This document shows positions 30,726 through 43,705 of a DNA stretch of 64,000 bases, piece after piece. Numbering within the stretch: position 1 is the first letter of the stretch; the number at the start of each line of letters is the position of its first letter. Made by a program: the position numbers and the translations under genes. The notes beneath the pieces were generated by a model. That model was not told the DNA's origin. It made no database searches and saw nothing but the letters and a program-made list of their open reading frames with translations. Origin of the DNA: Bretschneidera sinensis (lineage: Eukaryota > Streptophyta > Magnoliopsida > Brassicales > Akaniaceae); the NCBI GenBank assembly GCA_023935145.1, contig CM043704.1, forward strand, positions 95,753,873-95,817,872, read 5' to 3'.

Positions 30726-32472
30726 GTTTCGATTTCGATTTGAAATTGTTGAATGAAAAATATGTCTTCGTCAAGATTAACTTTTGTCAATTTCTCGAAG
30801 AGTTATACATTTAATCGTTAAAATTGATGAAAATTTTCAAATATTTTGATGTTTTTGAAAATTTCAAAGATAATTTACTAAATCGATATGAAATCATTTC
30901 GAATTTCAATAAATCCGAAAATTTGAAAATTTTGGTCGAAATTGTAATAGGTGGAACTCACGTATTCAAGGTGAAGAAACATAGGGTATATTTAAGACTT
31001 CTAAGTAAAAAGGAGAGAGACTTCTCTCTTCTTATTTTTTTTTTTTTGGGTCAGACTGTTCCCTGTTCAGAGTCAATTTCAACGACCACTCTTGATTCTA
31101 GAACCATAAAATATCCATTCAATCATGGAGAAAATATCAAACCAGTGGCTTCTGGTAGCTGTTTTGTTTGATCAATTACAATACGGTGGTTGAATTCCTT
31201 TCCAGTAAACGTTGGCGGCCTTTGCGATGGACCCCTTAGGAAGAATTAATAATGTCTTCAGAATACTTTTCCCTTTTTATTTCAGCATATAATTTTCTTA
31301 GGACCGATTTTTTCTTTGAGAAAAGACGCGTATATCTTTTTCACATAAGGTGAAAAGGAAAATAAATTTCTTACGGTAGAATTTCTTTAATTTTTATTTT
31401 GTTTTTGAAAAAAATAATAAGCATATGTACTCTGTAACTCGAGATGGATATATAACTCTCAAATAACTCACTAGAAAATCAATCATTTTAAAAGTGGTAT
31501 CACCGAACTAAAATGAAGCATACGAGACTAAAATAAAATGAAATTAATCTAATCATAAATCTCATCTAAAAATTATTTGGGATCAAATTTAAACAAACTT
31601 AAATCAATTTATATAATTCTGATCAAGATAATTTTTGCTTTGAAATAAATTTTTAAATCTCTCCAAACAATAGCCTAATCCTAATGATGTCTATTGAATC
31701 GGATCATCATATTCGTGTTGACTATACCTATTTAATAACAATTTGGGATATTACTTTATAATAATTTATATCATTTAACAATAGCTAAGATATTATTTAG
31801 CATTAATAAGTGAAATGATATCATTTTGGCAAAAAGTATAGTAATTGAGGTATAATTTAATAGTAATTCAATTATTGTTAAATAATGTCTTATTACTGTC
31901 AAATGGTATATTTTATATCAAAAAAAAAAATTTAGCATCAAATGTAAAACAAGAGTTTTGTAAAGAGTGAAAATTTGATTAAAATTTTTTGAAAATTTTA
32001 TTAATAACATTCATACATATTTAATTAATATTATTAATAAAATTTTAAAAATTACTAATTAAAATTTTATTCGATACAAAAATATTATTTTGCATTCAGT
32101 GCTGCTAAAAAATGTTGCCTTTTTTTTTAATGTAAAAAGAGTGAGAGCTTCAATTTTGAGTTCAATAAACTGTGCAAAAAGGCAAAAAATTCCATATGTA
32201 TTTTATTGGAATTCTCAACAGTAATCAAAGATTGTGAATGAACAACATCGAGGCATTGCCATCCAAACCAAGACACACGTCAGCATACACGCATAGCTAA
32301 GAGTATTTCCGTCTTTCTGTTCCAAGTTGTTCTCTTCGTTCTTTTCCTTTAAATAGATCTGAACGGTGACTACCTATCAAACCATACAGCTTCCATTTTC
32401 AAGCTCATCTCCCTACTCACACGATTCATTGATTCTCTCTTTATCTCACCGGAAAAGTCTAATTTATCGCAG
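30726..32472. other. Intergenic spacer with an AT-rich inverted repeat
   Basis: No gene is supported. An imperfect MITE-like inverted repeat occupies about 31747-31919. The last 120 bases before 32473 form the probable promoter and leader of the PCBER gene, with a TATA-like TTTAAATAG at 32348-32356 and an ACGTCA-type motif near 32277. Confidence 0.5.
31747..31919. repeat. AT-rich inverted repeat, possible MITE remnant
   Basis: The left arm (about 31747-31802, with TATATCATTTAACAATAGC) is roughly complementary to the right arm (about 31868-31919, with GACATTATTTAACAATAA on the reverse strand). The pairing is imperfect and no transposase or clean target duplication was seen. Confidence 0.45.
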
Positions 32473-35277
32473 ATGGCATCGAAAAGCAAGATCCTGTTTA
32501 TTGGCGGCAGCGGATACATCGGAAAATTTATCGTGGAAGCGAGCGTGAAAGCCGGTCACCCCACGTTCGCTCTCGTGAGAGAGTCGAGTCTCTCTAACCC
32601 CGCGAAATCGAAGATCTTCGACAATTTCAAGAACTTGGGCGTCCAGTTTGTTCTCGTACGTAGTCCGTTATTTCTCTTCCCGACATTTTCCGATCTTATC
32701 GTGGCTCCTTAATTAGGCTCTGTTTCTTTTCTTCATAAATTGGGAAAAATGAGTTTTCTTGTTTGGTGACTGAAAAATGTCGATGCCAATAGATTTTGAG
32801 AATTTTTAAGGCTTTTTTTAATAATCTAAAATTTTGGGGAATTTTTTGTTTTGCTTTATTTACACTCTGATCAAACAGAACAGAGTGATAAGATGCTTGA
32901 ACTGTTCTTTGTGTTGTGATCAGATTAATAGTATTTGTGCTTGTTTGTCTTTTTAACTAAAGGGAGATGTGAACGATCACGAGAGTTTGTTGAACGCGAT
33001 AAAGCAAGTAGATGTGGTGATATCAACTATAGCTCACACAGCCCTACAGGATCAAGTCAAGATCATTGCCGCCATTAAAGAAGCTAGAAATGTCAAGGTA
33101 AAATTGCTTATTAATTATATTTTTTTATATGTATCTTATTAGTCTATTTTTCTTTTGGAGAAAGAAAGGTTATATTATAGACTATAGTTTTTGGGGACCA
33201 ACTTATTTGCAGTGTTGAATCTTGAAGATCTTAACAGATAGAATCAAATTAATAGTCAACAATGGTGAACTAGAACTACTATGAGAACTTCATATTTAAT
33301 TGGGAAAATCTTGTATAGTGGGTGGTCGCTAAATCTAGAATTGGGTAAAGGAGATCTTTTTGGATTAAGACCAATTTTTACAAGTTGGTTGAGACTGGGG
33401 CCAACACTTATCAACGATTTAATATGAAAAAAATAATAATTTATTCTCCTAATTCACCTAGCTATTTAGGCCAATATGGAGAGTTTAGAGTTGACTGTTT
33501 CTAGATGCTCTGTTTAACTAAATTAAGGGGGACGTCTTGTTCAATGAGAGGGCTTTTCTCTTTTATCTTATTTGTTTGCTTCGTAAATGTTTCCCATGTT
33601 TTCTTATGTTCTTCTACAGCTTTTTAATCACCCTCCCATCATTAAGAGATTTCAACTCATAATTAGAGGTGCAATAAGTTTTACCCTTGTTGGACTCTTA
33701 TGCTACATGTTGATGCATCATGGTTAATTAAAATATTAACTTTTAAAATACCAATTATCTGCATACATAGCAAATCTCTTCTTGTTTTAATGAGAAAGTT
33801 GTATATCAAAACATGTACCCAAACCTTAACAATTTTTACTTGTTTTAGTCTTTTCTTTGAATCAGGCAATTAGGAATGAATATATACATAGTCCCCGATC
33901 AACATGTTAGGCTTACTTTGAAATGGACTGAATGAATGTAGTTTGTTTGAATCAATACTCACTCCAAGGCTTACTTTGAAAATGCTTTGCGTTCTTCAGA
34001 GATTTTTCCCATCTGAGTTTGGAAATGATGTGGATCGGGCCCATGCGGTTGAGCCAGCAAAATCAGATTTTGCCACTAAGGCGAAACTCCGCCGAATTAT
34101 CGAAGCTGAAGGGATTCCATACACCTATGTCTCAAATAACTTTTTTGCTGGATACTTCCTTCCCACTCTGGGGCAATCAGGAGCCACAGCTCCTCCAAGA
34201 GAGAAAGTTATCATCTTAGGTGACGGGAACCTTAAAGGTAAAAACATATTGCTGTTCCGAATTTTGTTATGGGTCAATTAAATTTTGGAATACATTTTCT
34301 TCAAATACTTACTTCGGTCGTCTTGAATAAGCATAAAATATAATTTTTACATAGTTGTAGTTAATCATTTACCATTTATATTGACATAATATAGGCAACT
34401 CAAGATCCTGTCTAGTTTATTTGTCCCTTTGCATTTTGCTTTTAATAGAGGTTGAATTTATTATATGAGAACAAAAGATATCATATATGACACTAGTATT
34501 TTTATTAAAATAAAAATCTTGTGAGTTTTTATATAAAGGAAATTTCAGTGTAATTACAGGTCTAAGTGAATTTTTAAAATTAAGATAATTAAGTTTATGA
34601 TAAATGTGTCCGACAAACCTCATTGATTTAGTCTTTTGAACAACAGCTGTCGTTAACAAGGAAGACGATATTGGCACCTATACCATTAAAGCTGTGGATG
34701 ATCCAAGAACCTTGAACAAAATCCTCTACATCAAGCCTCCTGGTAACATCTACTCTTTCAATGATCTTGTGTCTTTGTGGGAGAAAAAGATTGGCAAAAC
34801 CCTTGAGAGGGTATATGTTCCAGAGGACCAACTTCTTAAAACCATTGAAGGTTAGCGTGATAGTCGTCGCTTCATTTTTTGGTAAATTTTAGGAGGATAT
34901 CTGCCAATAGAAATGAATTTGTAATGGTGTTGATTGACCCTGATATTCTTTTCTTTTTTGAGAAAATGCTAAAACTATTTTCGTACATTGAATTATTTTT
35001 AGCAAAACATGTTTGACTTTGGGAGGATGACAAGTTTGATACTCAAATTAGTGGACTAGTAGAGGATTTAAACTTCTAACCTTTGGTTGTTTCCTTTGAT
35101 ATTCTTGCAGAGTCTGCTTTTCCACTCAATGTGATTTTATCAATTTTTCACTCCGTTTTTGTGAAAGGAGATCACACCAACTTTGAGATTGAACCATCAT
35201 TTGGAGTCGAGGCCTCCGAGCTTTACCCAGATGTCAAATATACTACTGTGGATGAGTACCTTGATCAATTTGTTTGA
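32473..35277 (+). CDS. Phenylcoumaran benzylic ether reductase / isoflavone reductase-like protein
   Basis: Five exons by GT..AG sites: 32473-32655, 32963-33097, 34000-34237, 34647-34850 and 35111-35277. Together they make 927 bases, an intact 308-codon frame plus stop, which is the family's usual length. The protein is a cytosolic NADPH-dependent reductase of the PIP family in phenylpropanoid/lignan metabolism. The nucleotide motif GGSGYIG gives G11-x2-G14-x2-G17. The invariant catalytic Lys is in 'FATKAKLRRIIE' (about K133), and 'RFFPSEFGNDVDR' and the C-terminal 'GVEASELYPDVKYTTVDEYL' are PCBER-like. No signal peptide is seen. Close relatives include isoflavone reductase-like and eugenol-synthase enzymes, so the exact substrate is inferred. 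It is convergent with SPB1. Confidence 0.93.
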
Positions 35278-36053
35278 ATCCTTTACATAAACGGCAGAAC
35301 TCGGAAATAAATTAATAGTTTGTCTCAGCTTCTGTAGCGTGAGATGCTGTAGTGGGTGGGTGTATTTTGTAGAGGACTATATATGTTCTCCTGTAATAGG
35401 GATAATTTGAGTGGCATCTTATAAACTTTTATGAATTTCCTATTGGCTTTTCTTTGTTGTCCTGGTATTTCAGTTTGAGCTGCTTAGTTCTTGAGATTTT
35501 TGCAAATAAGCAGCAATTAAAGCGTGAAAATTATTGAGTGATTTAATTTGATTTGATTTAATAAGTTTTTTTATTTGGTATATTAATGGGGAAGAAAAAA
35601 AGAAAAGCCGAAAGTGACCTAAGAGGCTTAGGTCAATTTGGCTTAGTTTTTTGTAAATTTAAAAATAAACAGATTAAAAATGTAAAAAAATCTTAATTAA
35701 ACCAAGCATAAAATTATCCTCCTTACATCTTTAAACTGTTTAGGAATTAGCATCATCCATTCAAAAGAAAAAAAAGAATTAGGATCATCAAAGCCTTTCA
35801 ATCTATTTGGGACTGCACTGAAACTCGTGAATATCTCGTGACACCGACTGCCATAAAGCAAAAAATCTGGAAAAAGAGGGTTCTTACTTCTTATAACACA
35901 AGCATAAGGTTAAACTATATTTTCTAATACACAAAAATGTGCCATAATCAACTCAAAATTTATCACAGTTTTAATTTCTTAAATTAACACTATGCTCAAG
36001 TCTCCATGAATAAAAAGAACTACAATATGGCCCACTCAGGCATGCATGCCTAT
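35278..36053. other. Convergent intergenic region
   Basis: It holds the 3' untranslated parts of PCBER (plus) and SPB1 (minus), with 776 bases between the two stop codons. Nothing else is recognisable. Confidence 0.6.
35306..35311 (+). terminator. Polyadenylation signal of the PCBER-like gene
   Basis: AATAAA lies 29 bases after the stop codon, in T/A-rich context. Position is the only evidence. Confidence 0.45.
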
Positions 36054-39000
36054 CTACCTTCCTTTGTTTCCCTTCATTCCCCTTGCCGAACCCTTCTTGG
36101 ATCCTTTACCTTTTTGAGCCTTTGCATTCTTCCCATTACCCATTTTTCCTTTCTTGCCCGTTCCGCGTGCCCTAGCATCCTTTTTCATCCGAGGATCCAC
36201 AAGCACTTTCCCCTTCCCAACCCTGACTTGAACTCCTTTCTTTGCAACAACATATTCCTTTTTAGGCCTTTGGGGCGTTGCCTTCTTATAGAGTTGTTCA
36301 ATCATCTTACCCTTTGAACGATCAGAGATGTCTGTTTGGTCTGATATTCTATTTGCTTTCTTGCGAACTTTCTCAAGCTTCCGCATAGCAGAACGCTTCT
36401 TTCTGGCTTTGGCCTCTGCCACTTTCTTAGCAGGACGCGCATCAATTTCTTTAAATTGTGCCCTCATCGCATCAATCTCCTCTTTTGTAACAGGCTTGAT
36501 TGGTTGCCTGTGCCTCCTTTCCTCATCCAAAAACCACTTGGGCAAGCCCTCATCATGAAACATGTATTTATTGTAGGCATCATCAAGTATCTGCTCTCTT
36601 TGCTTTTTCCTCAACATCTTCTTTGCACAAGCCAATATCTCAGCCTTCTTGTCAACGTCTTCATCCTCAGAATCATCAGAAGACGAGTCATCACTTGAAT
36701 CTGTAGCCGGAGCAGGGACTATCTCAAAATCGTCTTCGGCCTTGGAAGCCTTTAGTTGAGTGCGGTTGGATGCTGCAGCAGGGTTCACTGTCTTCTCCTT
36801 CGTCTTTTCGGGAATGGACGATCTTTCCTCCTGCTTCTCTACCTGCATTTCATCTTCACTGTCATCCTTCTCCAAATCCCCCTCCTCTACAGCTTCAGCA
36901 AAGATATCCTGGCTGAACCACTTGTTTGTAATTTCCTCCTGAGTTGGCACTTCCCCTTCATCAAGTGTTGCCATGAGAGGATTCGGTTCAACATCACCCT
37001 GGTCTTTGTCTGAATCATAATCAGAATGCATAATATCATCGCCATCACCACCCTGCAGAGGCAAGAGGCGAACTAAATTTACAACAGCAAACAATATTGT
37101 GAAACAAAGTGGCTCCATGCACAATATTGGCACCACAAATGAACATATTGAGTATTCCTAGGGCCCAGTTTTTTAATGATGATGATGATGATAATAATAC
37201 AAGGGAAAAGTGATCTTGCACCAGAATCACAAACAGCTAGAAAGCATAGGAGAGAATGAGAGTTGCACGTCCAACTGCAAAGGAGCTCCATACCTCCAAA
37301 GTTTCTTCTGAGTAGGCTTCTTTTGCGCGCTTCCGCTGCTTTGTACTTCCGTCTTTTTTGGCCGCAAACCGTTCATAAGCCTGATCAAGAATCTCTTCGA
37401 TTTGTTCATCGTATCTAGAACATTAACATATATCATTAAATTACATAGACTTGGAGAGACAATTTAAGTGATTAGATTCCTCATATTAGTATCAACTATT
37501 TAGTAAAGATAGACTGACCTTCTGCGTTCTTCATCGAAGTCTATATCACTGGAATCGTCAGGGGTTCCATCATGTATGTCTTCATTTTCACTATCCTCCA
37601 CATCATCCTTCTCATCATCATACTCATTATTATCAACAGCAACTAGATCTTTCTTTCCCTGAACGACAACAACAATACAACCATAAAGATAATACACGTG
37701 AGACCCCAGACCAGTATATCCTGATTATTAATAGTATTTTGGTATATTTGTCTAAATCAAAGATGAATCTTTCAATTGAAGTTGTGTAGGACATAGCTAC
37801 GTTTGATAGTCATATTTTTACCCTTATTAGTAGATATCAATAGTGGCTCTATTTTCATTTTCTTAACTTTTTAAGATTAAGGTTGTCTTATTAGAACTTT
37901 ATGTGTGGTCCTCCATATTCAACTGGTCAAATCATGAAACTTTTTGGTGTTTTAGTTCAAAAAAGAACTAGAACAACCCAGCAACATAGACAAGTCAATG
38001 CCAAAAAAAATTAAAGGCTTTATCGTGATGGCTTGAAACATTATGATGCAAAATAATATACCGAATTTGCTTACACAAGGAAAGCAAATCAGAAGCATAG
38101 TAAGCATACCTTGATGGAAGAAAGAGAAAACAACTCATGATCAATATAACCATCTTGCAGAGCATCTATTTGCATCCCTGTTGCCTTTCGCACCTTTTCC
38201 TGATATAATCAAATGTAGTGAAGCAAGAAGCAAGCTGGATAAGAACAAGCTCGGATTTAAAAACTAAAATGGAACACAATATTTTCGTTCTCAAAAGACC
38301 ATTATAAAATGCCATAAAAAACCTGAAATCAACATTGCAACTTTTTTATCTCACATAAATTTATGGAAATAAAGTTCAGAAACTTTAGCAAATGAAGGAA
38401 TCATTCTTTTCATTATTCCTTTGCTTCCCCACCCACTTATTTTTCTTTTGACAAACAAGAAAGTACGAGTTATTCAAGCAACAACTGAGACTGGTTCCAA
38501 CTCGGGTATAATGTCTTGAACTATCAAAATTTCACTCTCCTCTTTCCAACCTGTTTTCAGGGAATTCTAATCCCATCTCCAATCCTTATGAAAACCGAAA
38601 AGCTGAGTATAACACTCAGCCAGAAGGCTACTGGCTTCAAGCTGCTTCTCTAGTTGACATTGTTTTTTACTATTTCTCAATATCCAGATGGATCCTGTAA
38701 AATAATATATGTCCAAATACATAATGCTTCTTTTTTATTTTTTGCAAATGGGATGGAGACGAGGGGAATTTTCACACTGATGTTAATGAACAAGAAATTT
38801 CCTATTGTTGAACTTTAAAAGTGAAGTACGTCAGCTTATAGATCCAAAACTTGAACAAGTAATATTCAATTTGTGACAAATTCTTGGCATACCACATGAC
38901 CTTGGTTGTGAGAATCTAATATGTACACGTAGAGAAAGGAGTGAAAAGGTAAGGAACCTTAGCTCGTCTTTTTGCAAGAAGCTTCTTTTCTCGCTTCTTC

Positions 39001-42000
39001 TTGCGTTCCATTGCATATGTTAATTCCTCCATTTCATTAAGTAATCTATCATCTCCATCCTCCTCATTATCCTTTTCAACATCTGTCACAGCAGTAGAAC
39101 TAGCCTTTTGTGAAGGAGACAAGGCCTTCCTAACATGCATCCTCCATCTACATGACAAAACAAAGGAACATTGTATGCAATGTAAGCTAATAATGTTCTA
39201 CAGAAGCTCAAATACCACAATATGAACATGTATTGTGTAATACTGCCTATCACAGCTCTAGCACAAACATGGGCACATAGCTAATTTTGCCCCCTTTTCT
39301 GGCAAATAATATAATACAACCTCAGAGCTCCTGTTCATATAATATAGAAACCAAGGTGCATTATTTAAGAGGCATTACAGTACAATCGGGTAAAGCCGCC
39401 AAAAGGCACAAAATGGAAGATTTAATTATTGATTTTTGTACATTTTTAACTTCCTAAAATCAACAGAACATATATTAAACCCAATTAAATTTCTTGGCTA
39501 CTGAGAAATCTACAGAGAAGATTCACCACTTCAAAAACAAGACCCCATAAAGCCTAGCTAACTTGACTCAAAAGTACAACCTAGACCAAAAATAAAGTCT
39601 ATACAAAATAAAAGCTACAAATCCATTCTACTGTAGGGTCAGCATGCAACCCAATTGTGCAGTCCCATGCCATCCTTACGCAACAAGTACCATGATGCAA
39701 TTGCTTACACAAAGACAAAACATTCTTAACATGTACTCCCCTGAGAACTGACAAATGACAGAAACACTCCACAAAATTTTATACACTTCAAAAAATTTAA
39801 AAAGAGAAAAAGAATTTGTGTCTAAGTGACCAGCTTAAAATTATGCTCCCACAAATCATGCAGATTATTAGAGATTTTAAACTCAAAAATGTCATAGAGA
39901 AAGAAAGAAGAGGAAAAGGAGTACAGTCTCTCTTACTTCAAGAGGTACTTGAAGTCTTGCTTTCCCAAAACACCCAGATCATCACAAAGAGTTTTGACCT
40001 GCCCAGTAATAGCATAATAAGTAAACAGAAAGGAAGATAGAGCAAGGATGAATGATCATATTCAGTGAAAAATACCTCCTCCGTCGTCAAAGTATGATCC
40101 TTAATAGGCAAAGAAGCTGGATCATCAAAGGCTATGGAAGTAACTGAACCAAGGATCTCAAGAGGAGTATCAGACCATATAAAATCAGCCGCTGAAGACA
40201 CTTTCCTCAAAGTTGTGTCTCCATCTTCGTACCTGTAAATAAAACCTATTCAGCAAACGGCCATTACACTAAGGAATCATTATTATTCAACCAAATCAAG
40301 CATAAGTGTCCCCCTGGACTCTGATTCAATAATCAACACTAAAATTGTGGCCTTCACATGGCTTAATGAGGAGATTAAAAACTTAATGAGACTAATCAAG
40401 TAAGGATGGCTCACCCATCACGGTGTCTCTTCTGCTTTGTTCCTCTAAGCACATCCACCACCTACATCAAGGATTTACATGAACAAGGCAAGAACCAAAT
40501 TACGATAAATATTAAAGAAGAGAAATGCGATAATAATTGGAATGAGGTTATTTTCCTGGTGACTTTAAAATGATAGGTCACCTTCTTCTGGGGTTCTGTA
40601 GACCCCTGAAACAGATGCTTCACGTCAAGAAGGCGAGGATCAATTTTCGCAGGGGCCTTGTACTTTAAACCCAAAACATATATTTCTGCAGATGCTGAAC
40701 GACTAGCCGCTGGCTTATCCACCTCAACCTTTTCAAATAACTGCAGAAAAATTCCAAAGTCTGAGAAATTCGCAAATTATAAAGATTACCGAGATATCTT
40801 TAAAAAGATAGCAAAAAAGTTTACCTGCTTAAGGCAGTAGAGGACAGAACTATAGTCTTGTGACCTGAAAACCTGTACAAGACAACAATGGATAAGCTCT
40901 CAGAAAAAAGAAATGCATCTTAGCAGTAGTGGACAACTATTTTTATGAAAGTATGAAATTAAACTACTTAAATTTTTGATGAAATAACTTGATAATCAGC
41001 ATGGAAAGACAAACTTTTAGGAGCACATGCAACAGATTTCTGAACTTGAGAAGCAAAAATCTCATTAAACTTAACACTTAAAGATGAATGTATGATCTCC
41101 AGAAAATAAAAACGTAGCATAGTGATATAAAACATATGATGATTTAGGCATCCTAAAAAAGCTTCACGAGCATAATGCAAGCATCATTTAAGTACGAAAG
41201 AAATAAACTGCCCTCACATAAACCTACGTTGAGCAATCTTAGCATTTCAATGTTTAAGACATCAACCAATCGAACAGTATAACTTAGCTAAAATTAGTCA
41301 CGTACTACTCATAAAAGACCAAAAAGAAGGACAAAAAATACCCTCAAATTAACACATATAAAAGGCATGCAATATGCCATCATGTACGGATACCTCATGA
41401 TTATTCTTTTTTTATAAGTAAAAATGTATAAATGAAGCACATTATTTTCTAACTCCACAAAATTTAAAAGATCATCTTGATTAACCAAAAAAAACAATTC
41501 TACTCAACACATCATCAAACCGAAGAACTCAATAAAACATATAATTCAATAATACCCAGCTCCCCTCTTTCTTTTCTAAACAAAAACCAACCCGACACAC
41601 AAACCATTGAACTCAAAAACTCACAAAGAAATAGAATAGCTCAACAATACCAATTTTAACCCAAAAGGGAAAAGTTTTGAAAAAATCAAATAAAGACAGT
41701 ACCTTAGTAACAAATGTTCCTTTGGGAGCCAAGAACTGAGTAGCCAGCTTGACGGAATCGATAACCAAGGAGTTCTGGCTCATGGCCTCCTGAGCCCAGG
41801 CCCCACCCACATTGGGGGACCCATCGTGGAGAACCAGATCAAAAGCCTTGACACCGTGCTTATCCATGACCCGCTTGACCTTGGCCTTACACTCGGACTT
41901 GGTTATATCCTGCTCCAGAGCTTCTGCTCCGCGGATAGGGGCAATGGGCACCAAGTCGATGCCGAGGACCAAGCTGCCGACAGGGACGCGCTGCACGGCG

Positions 42001-42176
42001 ACCTGCAACCAGCCGCCGGGTGCGGCACAAAGATCGAGGACGGCGTGGGCCGAGCGGAGGAAGGAAAACTTGGAGTCGAGCTGGACCAGCTTCCATGAGG
42101 CTCGAGATCGATACCCATGTTCCTTCGCTAGCCGATAGTACTTATCCAAACGATGCTTCCCTTTTACTTTCCCCAT
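36054..42176 (-). CDS. SPB1: SPB1-type AdoMet-dependent rRNA 2'-O-methyltransferase
   Basis: Eleven exons on the minus strand: 42176-41703, 40872-40825, 40740-40582, 40461-40415, 40232-40076, 39998-39937, 39147-38958, 38199-38110, 37658-37519, 37414-37294 and 37052-36054. All phases agree, giving about 828 aa, near the length of yeast Spb1 and human FTSJ3. The N-terminal FtsJ domain has the SAM motif DLCAAPGGW (48-56) and a K-D-K-E set at about K29, D118 ('LHDGSPN'), K158 and E193. Acidic stretches and coiled coils fill the middle. A conserved Spb1 C-terminal domain and a Lys/Gly-rich tail end it. In relatives it acts in the nucleolus, methylating large-subunit rRNA and assisting 60S maturation. 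Confidence 0.94.
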
Positions 42177-42233
42177 TCCACGAAGGTTTTTCTTCTTCCC
42201 TTTTCTAGTATATGGAGGCTCTAGAGAGAGAGG

Positions 42234-42242
42234 TTAGGGTTT
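42234..42242 (-). promoter_or_regulatory. Telo-box upstream of SPB1
   Basis: The minus strand reads AAACCCTAA 58-66 bases upstream of the SPB1 ATG. Telo-boxes are known to be common in plant promoters of ribosome-biogenesis and translation genes, which fits this product. Confidence 0.65.
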
Positions 42243-43705
42243 TCTTGTGGGGGTTAAGGGAGGCCCCCTCGGTTTAGAAAGGGTTTTCGCTTGTAAACCG
42301 ACTGGAAATAAAGGGTTCTTGTTTTTTCCTTCTTTTCTTTTGTTTTCTAAACCTTGATTAATACCGATTAATCAAATCGTTCAAGTAAAACAGTTGATTA
42401 ATCAGATAAATTTATATTAATTAATTAATTAAATAGTATATATTGATTTATTGATTGTTAAAATAAATTTAATTGTTTTGATTGTTTAATTAATTAAAAA
42501 ATAATTAATATTAATAATTATTTAATATAAATATAATATAATAAATCAAAAAACTTAATAATAAATTAAATATAATATATATAAACTAAAAACCTTAATT
42601 ATATAAACAATATCGATTAATCGATCAATCAATTAATTGATCTTGCGAATCAAAATCGATTCAATTAAATAATATTTAAATTAATTCGATAGAAATAATA
42701 GAGAATATATATAAACAAACCGTTTAAGATTTAAATTATGCAGGTGACATTCTCAACCCCGTCACCCTGAAAAGTTTGATAATCAATTTTTTTTTTTACA
42801 TTGATAAGAAAGAGAATTAAATTTATCTTTTATTAAAATTCAAAAATAACAATTAAATTAAAAGATTTGATGTATATTTTTCTCTTTGACCGCTAATGAT
42901 TAAAAACCAAATAAAGGAGCTCCTTAGCATAGTAAAAATGCTTATACAAACAACTTATCCAGACTGAAAAAAGATCATACTGTTGCTTTAACTTCTCTCT
43001 CATTTTACACGAAGCTGAATCGAATGCATAAGCTAACACTTCCACTGCATTTGGTAGTATAAAATTAAGTTCTTATTTCATGAAGTAAAATCGAGTGAAT
43101 CCGTGACTTTTCTCTCAACAGTAAAAGTATAGATAAAACCATCTATTTTCATCATATTTCATTTTCAACGTCTTAATTCATACTATACACACGAAAATAT
43201 GTTCACCCATAATTCTTGGAAGCGCTGCCATAGCTGTTCAATTGTGTGCAGCAATCTACTGACAATGTTACAATGGTCAATTCAACTAACCCAGCACTGA
43301 CAAATAATACCATACGATAAATCCGTGATCCATTCAACCAGACAAGATTGGAGGGGGAAAAGCAGTCCCACACTGTTGCATGCATAAACTGAAATAGAAC
43401 CATAAACAATCTTCTGGTATGAAGTTCTCACTAATACCACTAGCACTTGGCATAAGGAATCCTTCATGACTAATATTGACGAAACTTGAGTGAAATAATA
43501 CTGCTTAATGCAGATTACATTTCCAATAATCTCAGAAACTTAATGCAATTACATACATTTCCAGGCATAAATGAACCTTACGTATGTAACTGCATATTAA
43601 AATCCATAACAAATCAATTATCATGAATCTTCAAACTGCCTACTCTTTTTTTTTTTTTGCAATCTTGCCCTTTTCTACTTCCTCTATGAAATGTCTGTCC
43701 AGGCT
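42243..43705. other. Intergenic region between SPB1 and RER1
   Basis: It includes the SPB1 promoter and a very AT-rich segment with many TTAATTAA-type words (42350-42720). No gene is supported. The RER1 3' untranslated region probably occupies its right end. Confidence 0.5.

Noticed and set aside
30824..31171. 115-codon open frame between the copia element and PCBER
   Set aside because: Low-complexity Lys/Phe/Ile text from AT-rich DNA, with no motif, splice context or promoter support.
33098..33999. Frames inside PCBER intron 2 considered as an extra exon
   Set aside because: Exons 2 and 3 already join in phase within 'NVKRFFPSEFG', so no exon is missing.
36328..37013. Several plus-strand frames opposite the SPB1 last exon
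   Set aside because: They lie opposite a well-supported exon with conserved protein text.
41812..42138. Plus-strand 108-codon frame opposite the FtsJ domain
   Set aside because: Complement of the conserved SPB1 exon 1.
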